Assembly (NCBI RefSeq): GCF_008830365.1
Contig: NZ_WBKI01000009.1
Span: forward strand, 1 to 64,000
Direction of reading: 5' to 3'
Source: Serratia proteamaculans
GTDB lineage: Bacteria > Pseudomonadota > Gammaproteobacteria > Enterobacterales > Enterobacteriaceae
DNA length: 64,000 bases
The first letter of the stretch is position 1. Every line of letters starts with the position of its first letter. A program made the position numbers and the translations under genes. The notes under the pieces were generated by a model. It was not told where the DNA came from and ran no database searches. It saw nothing but the letters and a program-made list of their open reading frames with translations. This document shows, in pieces, positions 22,501 to 32,519 of this stretch.

Positions 22501-22968
22501 GGGCTGAACACCATGCTGTGGCACTATCAGAAGGATTTGAGTGGATACTCTCTCGGCCAGGGCGGCTATTACAGCCCGCAGCAATATATGTCGCTGGCGG
22601 TGCCGGTCAATTATCGTCAGCGAACCGAGAACTGGTCATGGGAGCTGGGTGGGTCGGTGTCGTTGTCCCATTCGAAAACCAACAGTCAGCAACGTTATCC
22701 GCTGCAAGGGCTGATCCCGGACTCGCTGCCGGACAAGTTTGCGGTAGAAGACGGCAGTTCCTCTTCCGGTGTCGGTTATACCCTGCGGGCCATTGTCGAG
22801 CGACGCCTCAGCTCGCACTGGACGCTGGGTGCCGGGCTTGATATCCAGCAGGCGAAGGACTATACGCCAAGCCACGCGTTAATCTATCTGCGCTATTCGA
22901 TGGCCGGTTGGCAAGGCGACCTGGATTTACCGCCGCAGCCGCTGACGCCATACGCCGATTTCAAGTAA
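19495..22968 (+). CDS. bcsC: Cellulose export outer-membrane protein BcsC
   Basis: A 1157-residue exporter, the E. coli length. It has a signal peptide (about residues 1-24, ending AQGAE), then a long periplasmic solenoid of tetratricopeptide repeats (about 30-760, repeated A-x-x-x-Y/F-x-x-A/L patterns rich in Gln/Ala), then a C-terminal 16-stranded beta-barrel (about 780-1157) with alternating aromatic strands and the final segment ending YADFK. The start is placed inside bcsZ because the signal peptide follows it directly. It is the last gene of bcsRQABZC, ahead of a terminator. Confidence 0.95.
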   Translation: MRNFRINWLGLVPLSLAMLPQAQGAETVAPEQWLLEQVRVGEASNKDELVRQSLYRLELMDPNNPDVISARMRLALRQGNQALAQQQLDKLKKIAPQSSAYRQAEMNMLLTQPETRQKLQQARLMATAGRLPEAKAQYDALFHGDPPTLELAVEYWRLVARLPGQEAAALKQLQTLDQQYSGNVPLRMSLARMLFSQDRDAQAYDLLQKVAADPAGRGDAADLWLEKVKAMPVSPQSVAALNRFLGVFETGDQAASARQELARQQALLSDPAYLARVRGLAQVDKGGSRAAIPELKKALAASPNDAEVLGALGQAYSRAGNRPQALSLFRQALQADKSGYGSSKWQSLIKSNSYWLAVDEGDKALKAGNLALAQQKYQQARQFDNTDSSAVIGLGDVAVARKDDAAAERFYQQALRLDPGSGSAVRGLVNIYQRQSPEKALAYLNSLSRSQQNKMRSTLEGLQLDMLKQQAEQLAQQKQWHQAAEKYRRAQQMDPDDVWLTYHYAQTLRQAGQPQQADSLFKRLAQKQRGNPQLSYAYALYLSGSDRDRQALAELNSLPAAQWNDNMRELAQRLKMQATLEHAEQLRAAGDEPGAMAYLRRQPADTRIDLQLADWALARGDYDAALADYQRVRTREPNNPDARLGEIEAYVAQGRLSEARQGLQTKAPEPTPSGNRERREANAWYAVGEPQKATDIFTRLKTAAQPEPASQSKALIYRDAARLERDQLQPELAQQDYKQAMVASGIAPSVPQDNDSYTYLTRNNPGDDWLKRGIRSDAADLYRQQDLNVTLDHDYWGSSGTGGISDYKAHDTMLQVDMPLYGGRAFFRSDTVQLDAGSFSTDSSGKYYETFGTCNTQGCSGDEHQKTTGTSVAVGWQNDSWSGDIGTTPMGFDVVDWVGGLAYSNDWNHIGWTLAASRRPVSSSLLAFGGTKDPNTGTTWGGVRATGVSLSGSYDRGEAHGVWADLSAHQLTGKNVEDNQRERFMAGYYYKLINEDNRRVTVGLNTMLWHYQKDLSGYSLGQGGYYSPQQYMSLAVPVNYRQRTENWSWELGGSVSLSHSKTNSQQRYPLQGLIPDSLPDKFAVEDGSSSSGVGYTLRAIVERRLSSHWTLGAGLDIQQAKDYTPSHALIYLRYSMAGWQGDLDLPPQPLTPYADFK

Positions 22969-22996
22969 CCCAACTCAGGTAGATTCAGAGTGTCGG

Positions 22997-23024
22997 CACA
23001 GGGTAGTTTTGCTACCCTGTGTTT
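22997..23024 (+). terminator. Terminator of bcsRQABZC
   Basis: Perfect 10-bp stem CACAGGGTAG (22997-23006) / CTACCCTGTG (23012-23021), loop TTTTG, followed by TTTATT. It lies 29 bases after the bcsC stop. Confidence 0.82.
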
Positions 23025-23107
23025 ATTCCCATTAGGAAAAGACTGAAACCCGCGGTTTTCTTGGTTTTGTCCTGGGTATGGCCAGATAAAAACAGTCAAC
23101 AATCGAG

Positions 23108-23153
23108 TATACTCAGACCGGTCCGAGGGATGGGTATTATTCATCCCTTTTTT
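23108..23153 (+). promoter_or_regulatory. Promoter -10 and attenuator-like hairpin before hmsP
   Basis: A TATACT -10 hexamer (23108-23113; no clear -35) is followed within 13 bases by a terminator-shaped hairpin. The hairpin is AGGGATG (23126-23132) / CATCCCT (23142-23148) with six Ts (23148-23153). The hmsP start is 30 bases further on. It may be a second bcs terminator, or it may attenuate hmsP transcription if the promoter is used. Confidence 0.45.
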
Positions 23154-23182
23154 ATTTCAGCCCGAAGTAGCGGAGAGCAGGT

Positions 23183-25189
23183 TTGCGGGTCAGGCGTTCA
23201 TTAACGATTAAACAGATGGCAACGGTATCCGGCGTAGCGCTGGTGACAATCTGTATCTTTATCGTGATCCAGTTATTCCATTTTGTGCAGCAGCGCAGGG
23301 ATGACTATGCCCAGCAACTGGAAAATATTGCTCATTCCGTCCGTCAGCCGCTGGCGGAGGCCGTGTTGCGCATGGATGTGCCGGAAACCAAACGGGTGCT
23401 GAATACCCTGTTGCCGGTGGGCATCCTGAGTCGGGCGGATATCGTGTTGCCGAATGAATTCCAGGCGTTACACGCTAATTTCCCGCCGGAACGTCCGGTA
23501 CCAACGCTGATCGCTCGCCTGTTCGAACTGCCGATCCAGATTTCCGTTCCGCTCTATTCGCTGGAGCGCGTGCCGGCCAACCCGCAGCCACTGGCTTATC
23601 TGGTGCTGCAGGCCGATTCGTTCCGCATGTACCAATTCATTCTCAGCATGCTGTCGACCATGTTATCGACCTATTTGCTGTTGGCGCTGATCCTGTCGGT
23701 CTCTATTAGCTGGTGTATGAATCGGTTGATGGTGCACCCGCTGCGCGCGATGGCTAAAGAACTGGATAATATTTCGCAGGAAGAAGCGCCTTATCATCAA
23801 CTGATTCTGCCGGTGTTACACCAGGACGATGAGCTCGGGCTGCTGGTGCGCAACTACAACCGCAATCAACAGCGACTGGCCAAGGCCTATGCCGAGATGA
23901 GCCGTATGAGCACCCATCATCCGGTCACCGAGCTGCCCAATCAGGCGTTGTTTACCGCCCTGCTGGAGCAGCATATCGCTTCCAGTCTGCGGCCCGAGCG
24001 TTTTAATTTGCTGGTTATTGGCATTGAAACCTTGCACGAGGCCTCCGGCGTACTTAATCCGGCAATGCGTGAAGCGCTGTTGTTGACGCTGGCGAAGAAG
24101 CTGCGTGAGTGCATCGATGAAAACGGCGTGCTGGCGCAGCTGAGCAAAACCGAGTTTGCCATTCTGGCCAAAGGCGTAGAGCGTCCGTTCCATGCCATGC
24201 AGCTGGCGCGTCGCATCATGGCGCAGATTAACGCTCCACTGAGTTTGCAGGAAATGCCGTTGCGGCCAAGCGCCAGCATCGGTATTGCCCATTATCTTAA
24301 TTCGGGGGAGAGCGCGGAACAGCTGTTGCGCAGTGCCACCTCGGCGATGATGACGGCACATCGCGAAGGCAAAAATCAGGTGCTGTTCTTCGAGCCAAGC
24401 CTGACGGAACGCACTCAGAAGCGACTGACGCAGGAAAGTGAAATCCTGCATGCCATCGAGCAGCGTCGCTTTACCCTGTTTTTACAGCCGCAGGTCGATA
24501 TGCAGTCCAACGCGGTGATTGGTGCCGAGGCATTGCTGCGCTGGCAGCAGTATGACGGCAGCTTTATCCTGCCGGCAGACGTTATTCCGTTAGCGGAAGA
24601 ACTCGGCGTGATCGTACCGCTCGGCAACTGGGTACTGGAAGAGGCCTGCCTGATCCTGGCGGATTGGCAGACCCGGGGTATTACGCTGCCGCTGGCAGTC
24701 AACGTGTCCCCGATCCAGATGAAGCACGAGGATTTTGTCCCGCACCTGAAGAGCCTGTTGGCGCAGCATCAGATTGACCCGCGCAAGCTGCTGTTGGAAA
24801 TTACCGAAACGGTACGTATTGACGATCTCGATCGTGCGCTGGCGCTGTTGCGGGAGTTGCACGATTTGGGGCTTTCCATCGCACTGGATGACTTTGGCAT
24901 GGGATATTCCAGCCTTAATTACCTTAACCGATTGAAATGTTTGCCAATCGACTTGATTAAAATCGACAAGAGCTTTATTCAGGGCCTGCCGACGGACGAC
25001 GCCATGGTGCGCATCGTCAGTTCGATTTCCGAAGTATTGGCGTTGCCGGTGATGGCCGAAGGCGTCGAAAATGCCGAGCAGCGTGACTGGCTGCTGCAGC
25101 ACGGTATTCATAGCGGCCAGGGGTTCCTGTTTGCTCGTCCTTTACCGCGCAGTGAGTTTGAAGCCGAGTTCTGCCAGCCTCCAGCCTGA
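23183..25189 (+). CDS. hmsP: c-di-GMP phosphodiesterase HmsP/PdeK
   Basis: An inner-membrane EAL protein of 668 residues that degrades c-di-GMP and so limits exopolysaccharide and biofilm. An N-terminal helix (about 12-33), a periplasmic loop and a second helix (about 150-175) precede a HAMP-like linker. The GGDEF domain (about 250-410) is degenerate: SKTEF stands where GGDEF belongs, so no cyclase activity is expected. The EAL domain is complete: EAL at 449-451, then NVS, LEITE, DDFG, KIDKSF and AEGVE. The start is TTG with RBS GGAGAG (23172-23177); it reproduces the conserved N-terminus MRVRRSLTIKQM. The gene follows the bcs operon, the same position as yhjK/pdeK in E. coli. The name hmsP follows Yersinia usage. 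Confidence 0.92.
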   Translation: MRVRRSLTIKQMATVSGVALVTICIFIVIQLFHFVQQRRDDYAQQLENIAHSVRQPLAEAVLRMDVPETKRVLNTLLPVGILSRADIVLPNEFQALHANFPPERPVPTLIARLFELPIQISVPLYSLERVPANPQPLAYLVLQADSFRMYQFILSMLSTMLSTYLLLALILSVSISWCMNRLMVHPLRAMAKELDNISQEEAPYHQLILPVLHQDDELGLLVRNYNRNQQRLAKAYAEMSRMSTHHPVTELPNQALFTALLEQHIASSLRPERFNLLVIGIETLHEASGVLNPAMREALLLTLAKKLRECIDENGVLAQLSKTEFAILAKGVERPFHAMQLARRIMAQINAPLSLQEMPLRPSASIGIAHYLNSGESAEQLLRSATSAMMTAHREGKNQVLFFEPSLTERTQKRLTQESEILHAIEQRRFTLFLQPQVDMQSNAVIGAEALLRWQQYDGSFILPADVIPLAEELGVIVPLGNWVLEEACLILADWQTRGITLPLAVNVSPIQMKHEDFVPHLKSLLAQHQIDPRKLLLEITETVRIDDLDRALALLRELHDLGLSIALDDFGMGYSSLNYLNRLKCLPIDLIKIDKSFIQGLPTDDAMVRIVSSISEVLALPVMAEGVENAEQRDWLLQHGIHSGQGFLFARPLPRSEFEAEFCQPPA

Positions 25190-25381
25190 GGTCCTTCCTT
25201 GCCTTTTGCCATGGGCGGCATCCGCGTCGCCCGTTAATCCCGTCCGAAAACCTTCACTGGGCATCTACCTCTTTTGCATTAGTGCAAACAAAGGCTTACG
25301 TAATTTACAGCCTTACATTCGGGCTGGCGCGTTTCAGCTCTTAAATTCGTATCAACATGTATCTAGTGGTGCAACAAATTA

Positions 25382-25410
25382 TTTCCATGTTGTTAGGTGG
25401 GTGTTATTAT
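25382..25410 (+). promoter_or_regulatory. Candidate dctA promoter
   Basis: TTTCCA (25382-25387) and TATTAT (25405-25410) are separated by 17 bases, about 75 bases upstream of the dctA start. The weak -35 fits an activator-dependent promoter; dctA in E. coli needs CRP and DcuSR, but no clear operator was found in the 295-base gap (25190-25484), which otherwise holds nothing recognisable. Confidence 0.35.
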
Positions 25411-25484
25411 CCGCGCAAGTGATGAACAGGCGAGATAACTAGACTACCGCCTGGTGTGTGTCTTCCCCCCCAAAGGATGTTCAT

Positions 25485-26774
25485 ATGAAACTCACTATCT
25501 TTAAGAGCCTCTATTTTCAGGTGCTGACAGCGATTACGCTGGGCGTCCTGCTTGGCCATTTCTACCCTGACATTGGCGCGCAGATGAAACCTCTGGGCGA
25601 TGGATTCGTTAAGCTGATTAAAATGATCATCGCTCCGGTGATCTTCTGTACCGTGGTGACGGGTATCGCGGGTATGGAGAGCATGAAGGCCGTAGGCCGC
25701 ACCGGTGCGATTGCACTGCTCTATTTTGAAATTGTCAGCACCATTGCGCTGCTGATTGGGTTGCTGATCGCCAACGTGGTACAGCCAGGGGCCGGGATGA
25801 ACATCGACCCTGGCACGCTGGATGCCAAAGCGGTCGCGGTCTACGCCGAGCAGGCTCAGCAGCAAGGTATCATTCCGTTCTTGCTGGATATCATCCCTGG
25901 TAGCGTCATCGGCGCCTTCGCCAGCGGTAATATTCTGCAGGTGCTGCTGTTTGCCGTGCTGTTCGGTTTTGCCCTGCATCGTCTGGGTGACAAGGGCCAA
26001 CTGATCTTTAATGTGATCGAAAGCTTCTCCCGCGTGATCTTCGGCATCATCAATATGATTATGCGTCTGGCGCCGTTGGGGGCATTCGGGGCGATGGCGT
26101 TTACCATAGGTAAGTACGGTGTGGGCTCGTTGCTACAACTCGGCCAACTGATTGCCTGCTTCTATCTCACCTGTGTGCTGTTTGTGGTGGTGGTGCTGGG
26201 CTCGATTGCCCGTGCCAACGGTTTCAGCATTTTCAAGTTTGTCCGCTATATAAAGGAAGAGCTGTTGATCGTACTCGGGACGTCTTCTTCCGAGTCGGTA
26301 CTGCCACGCATGCTCGACAAGATGGAAAAACTGGGCTGCAAAAAATCGGTGGTGGGATTGGTTATTCCGACCGGCTATTCCTTTAACCTCGATGGTACCT
26401 CAATCTACCTGACCATGGCGGCGGTATTTATCGCGCAGGCAACCAACACCCATATGGATGTTATCCATCAGGTGACTCTGCTGGTGGTGCTGTTGCTATC
26501 CTCTAAAGGGGCTGCAGGGGTGACCGGCAGTGGCTTTATCGTGCTGGCGGCGACCATTTCCGCCGTGGGCCATCTGCCGCTGGCCGGTCTGGCGCTGATC
26601 CTGGGTATTGACCGCTTTATGTCTGAAGCCCGCGCCCTGACCAATCTGGTCGGTAACGGGGTGGCTACGGTGGTGGTGGCAAAATGGTGTAAACAGTTGG
26701 ATGAAAAACAACTGCATGACACCCTGTCCAACAAGCACGGCTCAGGAGCCGATAAAACGCTGCCTTCAGCCTGA
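25485..26774 (+). CDS. dctA: Aerobic C4-dicarboxylate transporter DctA
   Basis: A sodium/proton-coupled symporter (DAACS family) for succinate, fumarate and malate. The ATG at 25485 gives 429 residues beginning [16 protein letters not shown], preceded by AAAGGAT at 25472-25478; the frame's nine extra upstream codons have no RBS. Family landmarks are the serine-rich hairpin loop [13 protein letters not shown], the helix [16 protein letters not shown] and the second hairpin [13 protein letters not shown]. The neighbours hmsP and yhjJ are the E. coli neighbours too (yhjK, yhjJ). Confidence 0.97.
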   Translation: MKLTIFKSLYFQVLTAITLGVLLGHFYPDIGAQMKPLGDGFVKLIKMIIAPVIFCTVVTGIAGMESMKAVGRTGAIALLYFEIVSTIALLIGLLIANVVQPGAGMNIDPGTLDAKAVAVYAEQAQQQGIIPFLLDIIPGSVIGAFASGNILQVLLFAVLFGFALHRLGDKGQLIFNVIESFSRVIFGIINMIMRLAPLGAFGAMAFTIGKYGVGSLLQLGQLIACFYLTCVLFVVVVLGSIARANGFSIFKFVRYIKEELLIVLGTSSSESVLPRMLDKMEKLGCKKSVVGLVIPTGYSFNLDGTSIYLTMAAVFIAQATNTHMDVIHQVTLLVVLLLSSKGAAGVTGSGFIVLAATISAVGHLPLAGLALILGIDRFMSEARALTNLVGNGVATVVVAKWCKQLDEKQLHDTLSNKHGSGADKTLPSA

Positions 26775-26786
26775 TTTTATCGTCAA

Positions 26787-26820
26787 ATCACCGGTTGCAG
26801 CCGCAGCCGGTGATGTTTTA
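26787..26820 (+). terminator. Probable dctA terminator
   Basis: ATCACCGG (26787-26794) pairs with CCGGTGAT (26807-26814) over a 12-base loop, followed by GTTTTA. The T-run is weak. Confidence 0.6.
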
Positions 26821-27052
26821 TCCCCCCGCGTAATGATTTCTTGCATTAAAAACTCGGTTATCCATTATTTTTCACACTAATGAGTGACATCCGCAAAGGC
26901 GCGCGGTCTAACTCGATGGTACACTTTCTGCTTTCCGCCCCACTGTGAAACTCAGGGCGTTTTGTAGGCTGTTCGTCGCAGCCTAATATTCCGGTGAATG
27001 GAATATCCGCATTTGCATAAAGAAATTGGATAGTCATTAAGTAGGGGTTCAC

Positions 27053-28546
27053 ATGCAGGGCACCAGAATTCATCTCATAGCAGGTGGGCTGCTGTTGGCT
27101 GCAGCCAACAGCAGCGTGCAGGCTGAAACACTACAACCCGATCCTGCCTGGCAGCAGGGGGCGTTGGCCAACGGGTTTTCATGGCAGATATTAGACACGC
27201 CGCAACGACCGAGCGATCGCGTCGAACTGCGGTTGATGGTCAACACCGGCTCGTTAGTGGAGTCTTCGCAACAGATTGGCTTTGCCCATCTGTTGCCGCG
27301 CCTGTCTTTGGCGCGTAGCGAAAGCTTTACGCCACCGCAGCTGCGTTCACTGTGGCAACAGAGTGTGGACAGCGAGCGACCTTTACCGCCGGCCATCAGC
27401 TCTTATGACTTCACCATTTATAATCTCAGCCTGCCGAATAACCGCCCAGATGTGCTGAAAGAAGCGCTGGCGTGGCTTTCCGACACTACTGGCAAGCTGG
27501 CGATCGACGAACATACGGTGCATGCGGTGGTTAATTCCAGCGTTGATCCGGTCGGTACCTTCCCGCCGAATCCGAAAGATGCCTGGTGGCGTTATCGCCT
27601 GAAAGGCTCGACGCTGTTGGCGCACGATCCAGCCCAGCCGCCGAAGCGTCCGGTGAATATCGATCAACTGAAAAAATTCTACCAACAATGGTACACCCCG
27701 GATGCGATGACGTTGTACGTCGTGGGTAAGGTAGACAGCCGCAGCCTGAGCGAGCAAATCAACAAAGCCTTTTCGCCGCTGCAAGGCAAGCGTGAAACGC
27801 CTGCCCTGATGCCAACGCTGACGCCACTGCCACCACAGCCGGTCAGCCTGATCAGCGAACAGGTGAAGCAGGATACGCTGTCGATCATGTGGGATGCCCC
27901 ATGGCACCCGATCCGGGATTCACAGAATCTGAGCCGCTACTGGCGTGGTGATATGGCCCGCGAAGCCTTGTTCTGGCATCTCCAGCAGGTGCTGGAAAAG
28001 AGTGACCAGAAGAACCTGCATCTGGGCTTCGATTGCCGCGTGCAGTATCAACGTGCTCAATGTGCCATCCATCTCGACACGCCTAATAACAACCTGAACA
28101 ACAGCCTGGGCTTTATTGCCCACGAGTTGGCTAATGTACGTAACAATGGGTTGTCGCAGGACGAGTTTAATGCCCTGCTGGCACAGAAAAACGATCAACT
28201 CAGCAAGCTGTTCGCCACCTATGCCCGTACCGATACGGATGTGCTGATGAGTCAGCGCTTGCGCTCGCAACAAAGCGGCGTAGTGGATATCGCGCCGGAG
28301 CAGTATCAAAAACTGCGTCAGGAGTTCCTGAGCGGATTGACGTTGGAGGTGCTGAATCAGGAGCTGAAGCTTCAGCTATCCCAGGATGCGACGTTGGTGT
28401 TGATGCAACCGAAAGGGGAGCCGGAGATGAGCATGAAGCAGTTACAGGAAACCTATAACGGCATTATGTCCCCAGCCCCGGCTGTGGTATCGGAAGAAGT
28501 TAAACCCACCGATACCGCACCCGCGCCAGAGACCAGCGCACAGTAA
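27053..28546 (+). CDS. yhjJ: Periplasmic M16-family protein YhjJ, zinc site lost
   Basis: A 497-residue insulinase-like (M16) protein with a signal peptide (about residues 1-24, ending SVQA) and two M16 half domains. The zinc-binding HxxEH motif of active M16 peptidases is replaced: the equivalent segment reads GFAHLLPRLSL. It is therefore probably not a protease, as in E. coli YhjJ. The Pro/Ala-rich tail after about residue 470 looks disordered. The function is unknown. It ends in a hairpin shared with the convergent ppiC. Confidence 0.9.
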   Translation: MQGTRIHLIAGGLLLAAANSSVQAETLQPDPAWQQGALANGFSWQILDTPQRPSDRVELRLMVNTGSLVESSQQIGFAHLLPRLSLARSESFTPPQLRSLWQQSVDSERPLPPAISSYDFTIYNLSLPNNRPDVLKEALAWLSDTTGKLAIDEHTVHAVVNSSVDPVGTFPPNPKDAWWRYRLKGSTLLAHDPAQPPKRPVNIDQLKKFYQQWYTPDAMTLYVVGKVDSRSLSEQINKAFSPLQGKRETPALMPTLTPLPPQPVSLISEQVKQDTLSIMWDAPWHPIRDSQNLSRYWRGDMAREALFWHLQQVLEKSDQKNLHLGFDCRVQYQRAQCAIHLDTPNNNLNNSLGFIAHELANVRNNGLSQDEFNALLAQKNDQLSKLFATYARTDTDVLMSQRLRSQQSGVVDIAPEQYQKLRQEFLSGLTLEVLNQELKLQLSQDATLVLMQPKGEPEMSMKQLQETYNGIMSPAPAVVSEEVKPTDTAPAPETSAQ

Positions 28547-28551
28547 CGAGA

Positions 28552-28571
28552 GAGGGGGCGCTCGCCCCCTC
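28552..28571. terminator. Bidirectional hairpin between yhjJ and ppiC
   Basis: GAGGGGGC (28552-28559) / GCCCCCTC (28564-28571), loop GCTC. It sits 5 bases after the yhjJ stop and touches the ppiC stop on the other strand; there is no long T-run on either side. Confidence 0.6.
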
Positions 28572-28851
28572 AGCTACGGTACAGTACTTTGATGATGTGG
28601 TAGCCGAACTGGGTCTTCACCGGGCCGTAGGGCTTCAGCAGCGGAATGCTGAACACCGCTTTATCAAAGGCCGCCACCATGGTGCCCTTGTTGAACTCGC
28701 CCAGAGAGCCGCCGTTGCGTTTTGATGGGCAAGTTGAGTATTTGCGCGCCAGGGTGTCAAAGCTGACACCGCGTTTAAGCTTGGCCAGCAGTTCGTCGGC
28801 CAGTTTTTCGTTATCTACCAGAATGTGCAGGGCGCACGCCGTCTTTGCCAT
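28570..28851 (-). CDS. ppiC: Parvulin peptidyl-prolyl isomerase C
   Basis: A cytoplasmic single-domain parvulin of 93 residues, the E. coli length. The start at 28851 gives [12 protein letters not shown]; the frame extends 18 codons further upstream but without homology. Conserved parvulin residues include the first His of ALHIL, the cysteine in [15 protein letters not shown], the FDKAVFS segment, and the final HIIKV with the second active-site His. It is convergent with yhjJ and divergent from rep. Confidence 0.95.
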   Translation of the reverse strand: MAKTACALHILVDNEKLADELLAKLKRGVSFDTLARKYSTCPSKRNGGSLGEFNKGTMVAAFDKAVFSIPLLKPYGPVKTQFGYHIIKVLYRS

Positions 28852-28960
28852 GGTATTGCCTTTATCGATACAGAAATTGCGCTGATTATACCCGTTAAAT
28901 CTCATCGGCGCTTTCTGCTACAATCCCTTCCCACGTTATAAATTCGAGCAATAAAGCGCC

Positions 28961-30985
28961 ATGCGATTAAACCCCAGCCAACAACAAGCCGTCGAATTCG
29001 TTACCGGGCCCTGCCTGGTGCTGGCCGGTGCCGGTTCCGGCAAGACGCGCGTCATCACCAACAAAATCGCTCACCTGATCCACAACTGTGGTTATCAGGC
29101 GCGACACATCGCCGCCGTGACCTTTACCAATAAGGCCGCGCGTGAGATGAAAGAGCGTGTGGCGCAAACCATGGGGCGCAAAGAGGCGCGCGGGCTGTTG
29201 ATTTCCACTTTCCACACGTTGGGGCTGGAGATCATCAAACGTGAATATGTTGCGCTGGGGATGAAGTCCAATTTTTCACTGTTCGACGACCAGGATCAGT
29301 TGGCACTGTTGAAAGAGCTGACCGAAAAATGGCTGGAGAATGATAAAACGCTGGTGGCGCAGCTGATTTCCACCATCTCCAACTGGAAGAATGACCTGGT
29401 CGATCCCCTGAAGGCGATGGAGCTGGCGCGTTCCGAACGCGACAAGTTGTTTGCCCATTGCTACGGTCTGTATCACGCGCATATGCGTGCCTGTAACGTG
29501 TTGGATTTCGACGATTTAATCCTGTTGCCAACTTTACTGCTGCAGCGCAATGAAGAAGTGCGTGAGCGCTGGCAAAACCGCATCCGCTACCTGTTGGTGG
29601 ATGAATATCAGGATACCAACACCAGTCAGTACGAACTGGTGAAACTGTTGGTGGGGAACCGTGCGCGCTTTACCGTGGTCGGGGACGATGATCAGTCGAT
29701 TTACTCCTGGCGTGGGGCGCGCCCACAGAACCTGGTGCTGTTGAATGAAGACTTTCCGGCACTGCAGGTGATTAAGCTGGAGCAGAACTACCGTTCCAGC
29801 GAGCGTATCCTGAAGGCGGCGAATATCTTGATCGCCAATAACCCGCACGTGTTTGAAAAGCGGCTGTTTTCCGAGCTGGGCTACGGCGAAGAGCTGAAAG
29901 TGGTGACCGCCAATAATGAGGATCATGAGGCTGAGCGCGTAGTGGGGGAACTGATTGCCCATCACTTCGTGAAGAAAACCAACTACGGCGATTATGCGAT
30001 CCTCTATCGCGGCAACCATCAGTCGCGGCTGTTTGAAAAAATGCTGATGCAAAACCGCATCCCTTACAAAATCTCCGGTGGCACCTCGTTTTTCTCGCGG
30101 CCGGAAATCAAGGATCTGCTGGCCTATCTGCGCGTTCTGACCAACCAGGATGATGACAGCGCGTTCCTGCGTATCGTTAACACGCCAAAGCGTGAGATCG
30201 GCCCGGCGACGTTGCAAAAACTGGGTGAATGGGCAAACCAGCGTAACAAAAGCCTGTTCCGTGCCAGTTTCGATCTCGGCCTGAGCCAGCACCTGACTGG
30301 TCGCGGGTTAGAATCACTGCAGCGCTTCACTCACTGGCTGGACGGCATTGCCCAACTGGCGGAGCGTGAACCTATAGCCGCGGTGCGTGACCTGATCCAC
30401 GGCGTCGATTACGAAAGTTGGCTGTTTGAGACCTCACCCAGCCCGAAAGCCGCCGAAATGAGGATGAAAAACGTCAATACTCTGTTCGGCTGGATGACGG
30501 AAATGCTGGAAGGCAGCGAGCTGGATGAGCCGATGACGCTGACCCAGGTGGTAACCCGCTTTACCCTGCGTGACATGATGGAACGTGGTGAGAGCGATGA
30601 AGAACTGGACCAGGTTCAGTTGATGACATTGCATGCCTCCAAAGGGCTGGAGTTTCCCTATGTGTTCCTGGTGGGGATGGAGGAGGGGTTACTGCCGCAT
30701 CAGAGCAGCATTGACGAGGATAACGTCGATGAAGAGCGGCGTCTGGCCTATGTGGGGATCACCCGTGCCCAAAAAGAGCTGATTTTCACCCTGTGTCGCG
30801 AACGTCGCCAGTATGGCGAGCTGGTACGGCCGGAACCGAGCCGTTTCTTGCTGGAGTTGCCGCAGGATGATCTGGCGTGGGAAAGTGAACGCAAAGTGGT
30901 TAGCCCGCAAGAACGGATGCAAAAAGGGCAGAGCCACCTGGCCAATATTCGTGCTCAGTTGGCCAAGGCGAAAGGCGAAGGTTAA
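28961..30985 (+). CDS. rep: ATP-dependent DNA helicase Rep
   Basis: A superfamily 1A 3'-5' helicase (674 residues, E. coli 673) that clears proteins ahead of replication forks. Motif order is AGAGSGKT (I), FTNKAAREM (Ia), DEYQDTN (II), [15 protein letters not shown] (III), QNYRS (IV), [12 protein letters not shown] (V) and [10 protein letters not shown] (VI). It is expressed divergently from ppiC over about 109 bases and ends at a hairpin shared with gppA. A second helicase of the same superfamily, uvrD, starts near the window's right edge. Confidence 0.97.
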   Translation: MRLNPSQQQAVEFVTGPCLVLAGAGSGKTRVITNKIAHLIHNCGYQARHIAAVTFTNKAAREMKERVAQTMGRKEARGLLISTFHTLGLEIIKREYVALGMKSNFSLFDDQDQLALLKELTEKWLENDKTLVAQLISTISNWKNDLVDPLKAMELARSERDKLFAHCYGLYHAHMRACNVLDFDDLILLPTLLLQRNEEVRERWQNRIRYLLVDEYQDTNTSQYELVKLLVGNRARFTVVGDDDQSIYSWRGARPQNLVLLNEDFPALQVIKLEQNYRSSERILKAANILIANNPHVFEKRLFSELGYGEELKVVTANNEDHEAERVVGELIAHHFVKKTNYGDYAILYRGNHQSRLFEKMLMQNRIPYKISGGTSFFSRPEIKDLLAYLRVLTNQDDDSAFLRIVNTPKREIGPATLQKLGEWANQRNKSLFRASFDLGLSQHLTGRGLESLQRFTHWLDGIAQLAEREPIAAVRDLIHGVDYESWLFETSPSPKAAEMRMKNVNTLFGWMTEMLEGSELDEPMTLTQVVTRFTLRDMMERGESDEELDQVQLMTLHASKGLEFPYVFLVGMEEGLLPHQSSIDEDNVDEERRLAYVGITRAQKELIFTLCRERRQYGELVRPEPSRFLLELPQDDLAWESERKVVSPQERMQKGQSHLANIRAQLAKAKGEG

Positions 30986-30989
30986 AAGA

Positions 30990-31010
30990 AAGGGCGCTAT
31001 TAGCGCCCTT
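30990..31010. terminator. Bidirectional terminator between rep and gppA
   Basis: AAGGGCGCT (30990-30998) / AGCGCCCTT (31002-31010) with a 3-base loop. Reading the minus strand, the stem is followed by TTTCTTTT, so it best serves gppA; the plus-strand tail is poor. Confidence 0.75.
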
Positions 31011-31016
31011 GTCATA

Positions 31017-32513
31017 TCAACGTTGTTCTTCCAGTATCAACGGCCAGTGAACGTAGCTTTGCCAATGACTTTCCTGATCCAGCGCCTCCGCCCGAAGCGG
31101 GTGCTGTTCCAGCCAACCTGGCGGCAGGATCACCGTCAACTCGTCATCATTGTTAGCGCGCAGGCGTACCGCGGGCAGCGTGTCGTCGCGACGACGACTG
31201 GCAAAGATGATCGCCAGGCGTAAAAGTCGGCATAGACGTTGCGCCATACGCGGCGGCAGGGCGTTTTGCTGGCTCAGCAGTGGCAGATCGATAGTGTTGC
31301 TCTGATTTTGCAGCAGGGTGGCCAGCAGTTTTTTCTGTGCCGGAGTGAAACCGGGTAAATCCAGATGGCGAATCAGGTAGGCGGCGTGTTGCGGCGCCTG
31401 CTTGAAATCAACGCTGAGGCCAATTTCGTGGATCAGACAGGCGCTGTGCAATAACTCGCGACATCGCGCATCCAGTTGCCATTCATTGCTCACCTGCTGT
31501 GAGAAGTTGGCAGCCAACTGGCTGACGCGTTCGGCCTGCTCGGTATCCAACAGGTAACGCCGCTGCAGGTTGCGAATGGTGCGGCTGCGGATGTCCTGTT
31601 CAACCGGCAGATGCAGCATGCCATAGACCAGTCCTTCGCGCAGTGCGCCGCCGGCCAGCATCATGCTTTCAATGCCCAGTTCCTGGAAAATTGCCAGCAG
31701 GATCGACAGCCCGCTGGGAAACACCAGTGCGCGTTCCAGTGTCAGCCCTTCAATTTCCAACTCTTCCAGTTTGCCACACTGAATGGCACGCTGTTTCAAT
31801 TGGCGTAGCTTGGACAGGGTGATACGTTCATCCATGCCCTGCGCCACCATGATTTCCTGCAGTGCCTGCACGGTGCCGGAAGCGCCGACGCAGATTTGCC
31901 AGCCGTGTTGACGCAGCTGTGGCGCAATAGGACGCACCATTTCACGTGCAGCCTGTTCGGCCCGCTCGAAATTCTCCAGCCCCAGATTACGATCGCTGAA
32001 GAACCGTTCCAGCCAGGTGACACAGCCCATCGACAGACTGTACAGCTGAGCCGCCTGTGCGCCGGTACCGGTGACCAGCTCGGTGCTGCCGCCGCCGATA
32101 TCGACCACTAAACGCTGATCCGGCCCCCCAGTGGTATGGGCAACGCCGTGGTAGATCAGGCGCGCTTCTTCCTCGCCGCTGATCACCTGGATCGGGCAGC
32201 CGAGGATCTGCTCGGCGGTCTGCAGGAATTCGTCGGCATTGGATGCCAGACGCAGCGTGGCCGTGGCGACCACACGGATCTGTGCACGGGGAATGTCCTG
32301 CAGGCGTTCGGAGAACAGCTTCAGGCATTGCCAGCCGCGCTGCATGGCCTCATGCGAAAGGTGACTGTTCTGATCCAGCCCGGCGGCCAGACGCACTTTG
32401 CGCTTGATGCGCGCCAGGGTCTGAATACTGCCGGCCACCTCGCGTACCACCAACATATGGAAGCTGTTGGAGCCAAGGTCGATGGCGGCATAAAGTGCGC
32501 TGGAACTGAGCAT
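31017..32513 (-). CDS. gppA: Guanosine pentaphosphatase / exopolyphosphatase GppA
   Basis: Converts pppGpp to ppGpp and hydrolyses long polyphosphate (498 residues, E. coli 494). The ASKHA-fold blocks are [12 protein letters not shown] (phosphate 1), [22 protein letters not shown] (phosphate 2) and [12 protein letters not shown], with the HD-like C-terminal region containing [20 protein letters not shown]. It starts 6 bases after rhlB and shares its transcript. Confidence 0.96.
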   Translation of the reverse strand: MLSSSALYAAIDLGSNSFHMLVVREVAGSIQTLARIKRKVRLAAGLDQNSHLSHEAMQRGWQCLKLFSERLQDIPRAQIRVVATATLRLASNADEFLQTAEQILGCPIQVISGEEEARLIYHGVAHTTGGPDQRLVVDIGGGSTELVTGTGAQAAQLYSLSMGCVTWLERFFSDRNLGLENFERAEQAAREMVRPIAPQLRQHGWQICVGASGTVQALQEIMVAQGMDERITLSKLRQLKQRAIQCGKLEELEIEGLTLERALVFPSGLSILLAIFQELGIESMMLAGGALREGLVYGMLHLPVEQDIRSRTIRNLQRRYLLDTEQAERVSQLAANFSQQVSNEWQLDARCRELLHSACLIHEIGLSVDFKQAPQHAAYLIRHLDLPGFTPAQKKLLATLLQNQSNTIDLPLLSQQNALPPRMAQRLCRLLRLAIIFASRRRDDTLPAVRLRANNDDELTVILPPGWLEQHPLRAEALDQESHWQSYVHWPLILEEQR

Positions 32514-32519
32514 TATCTA

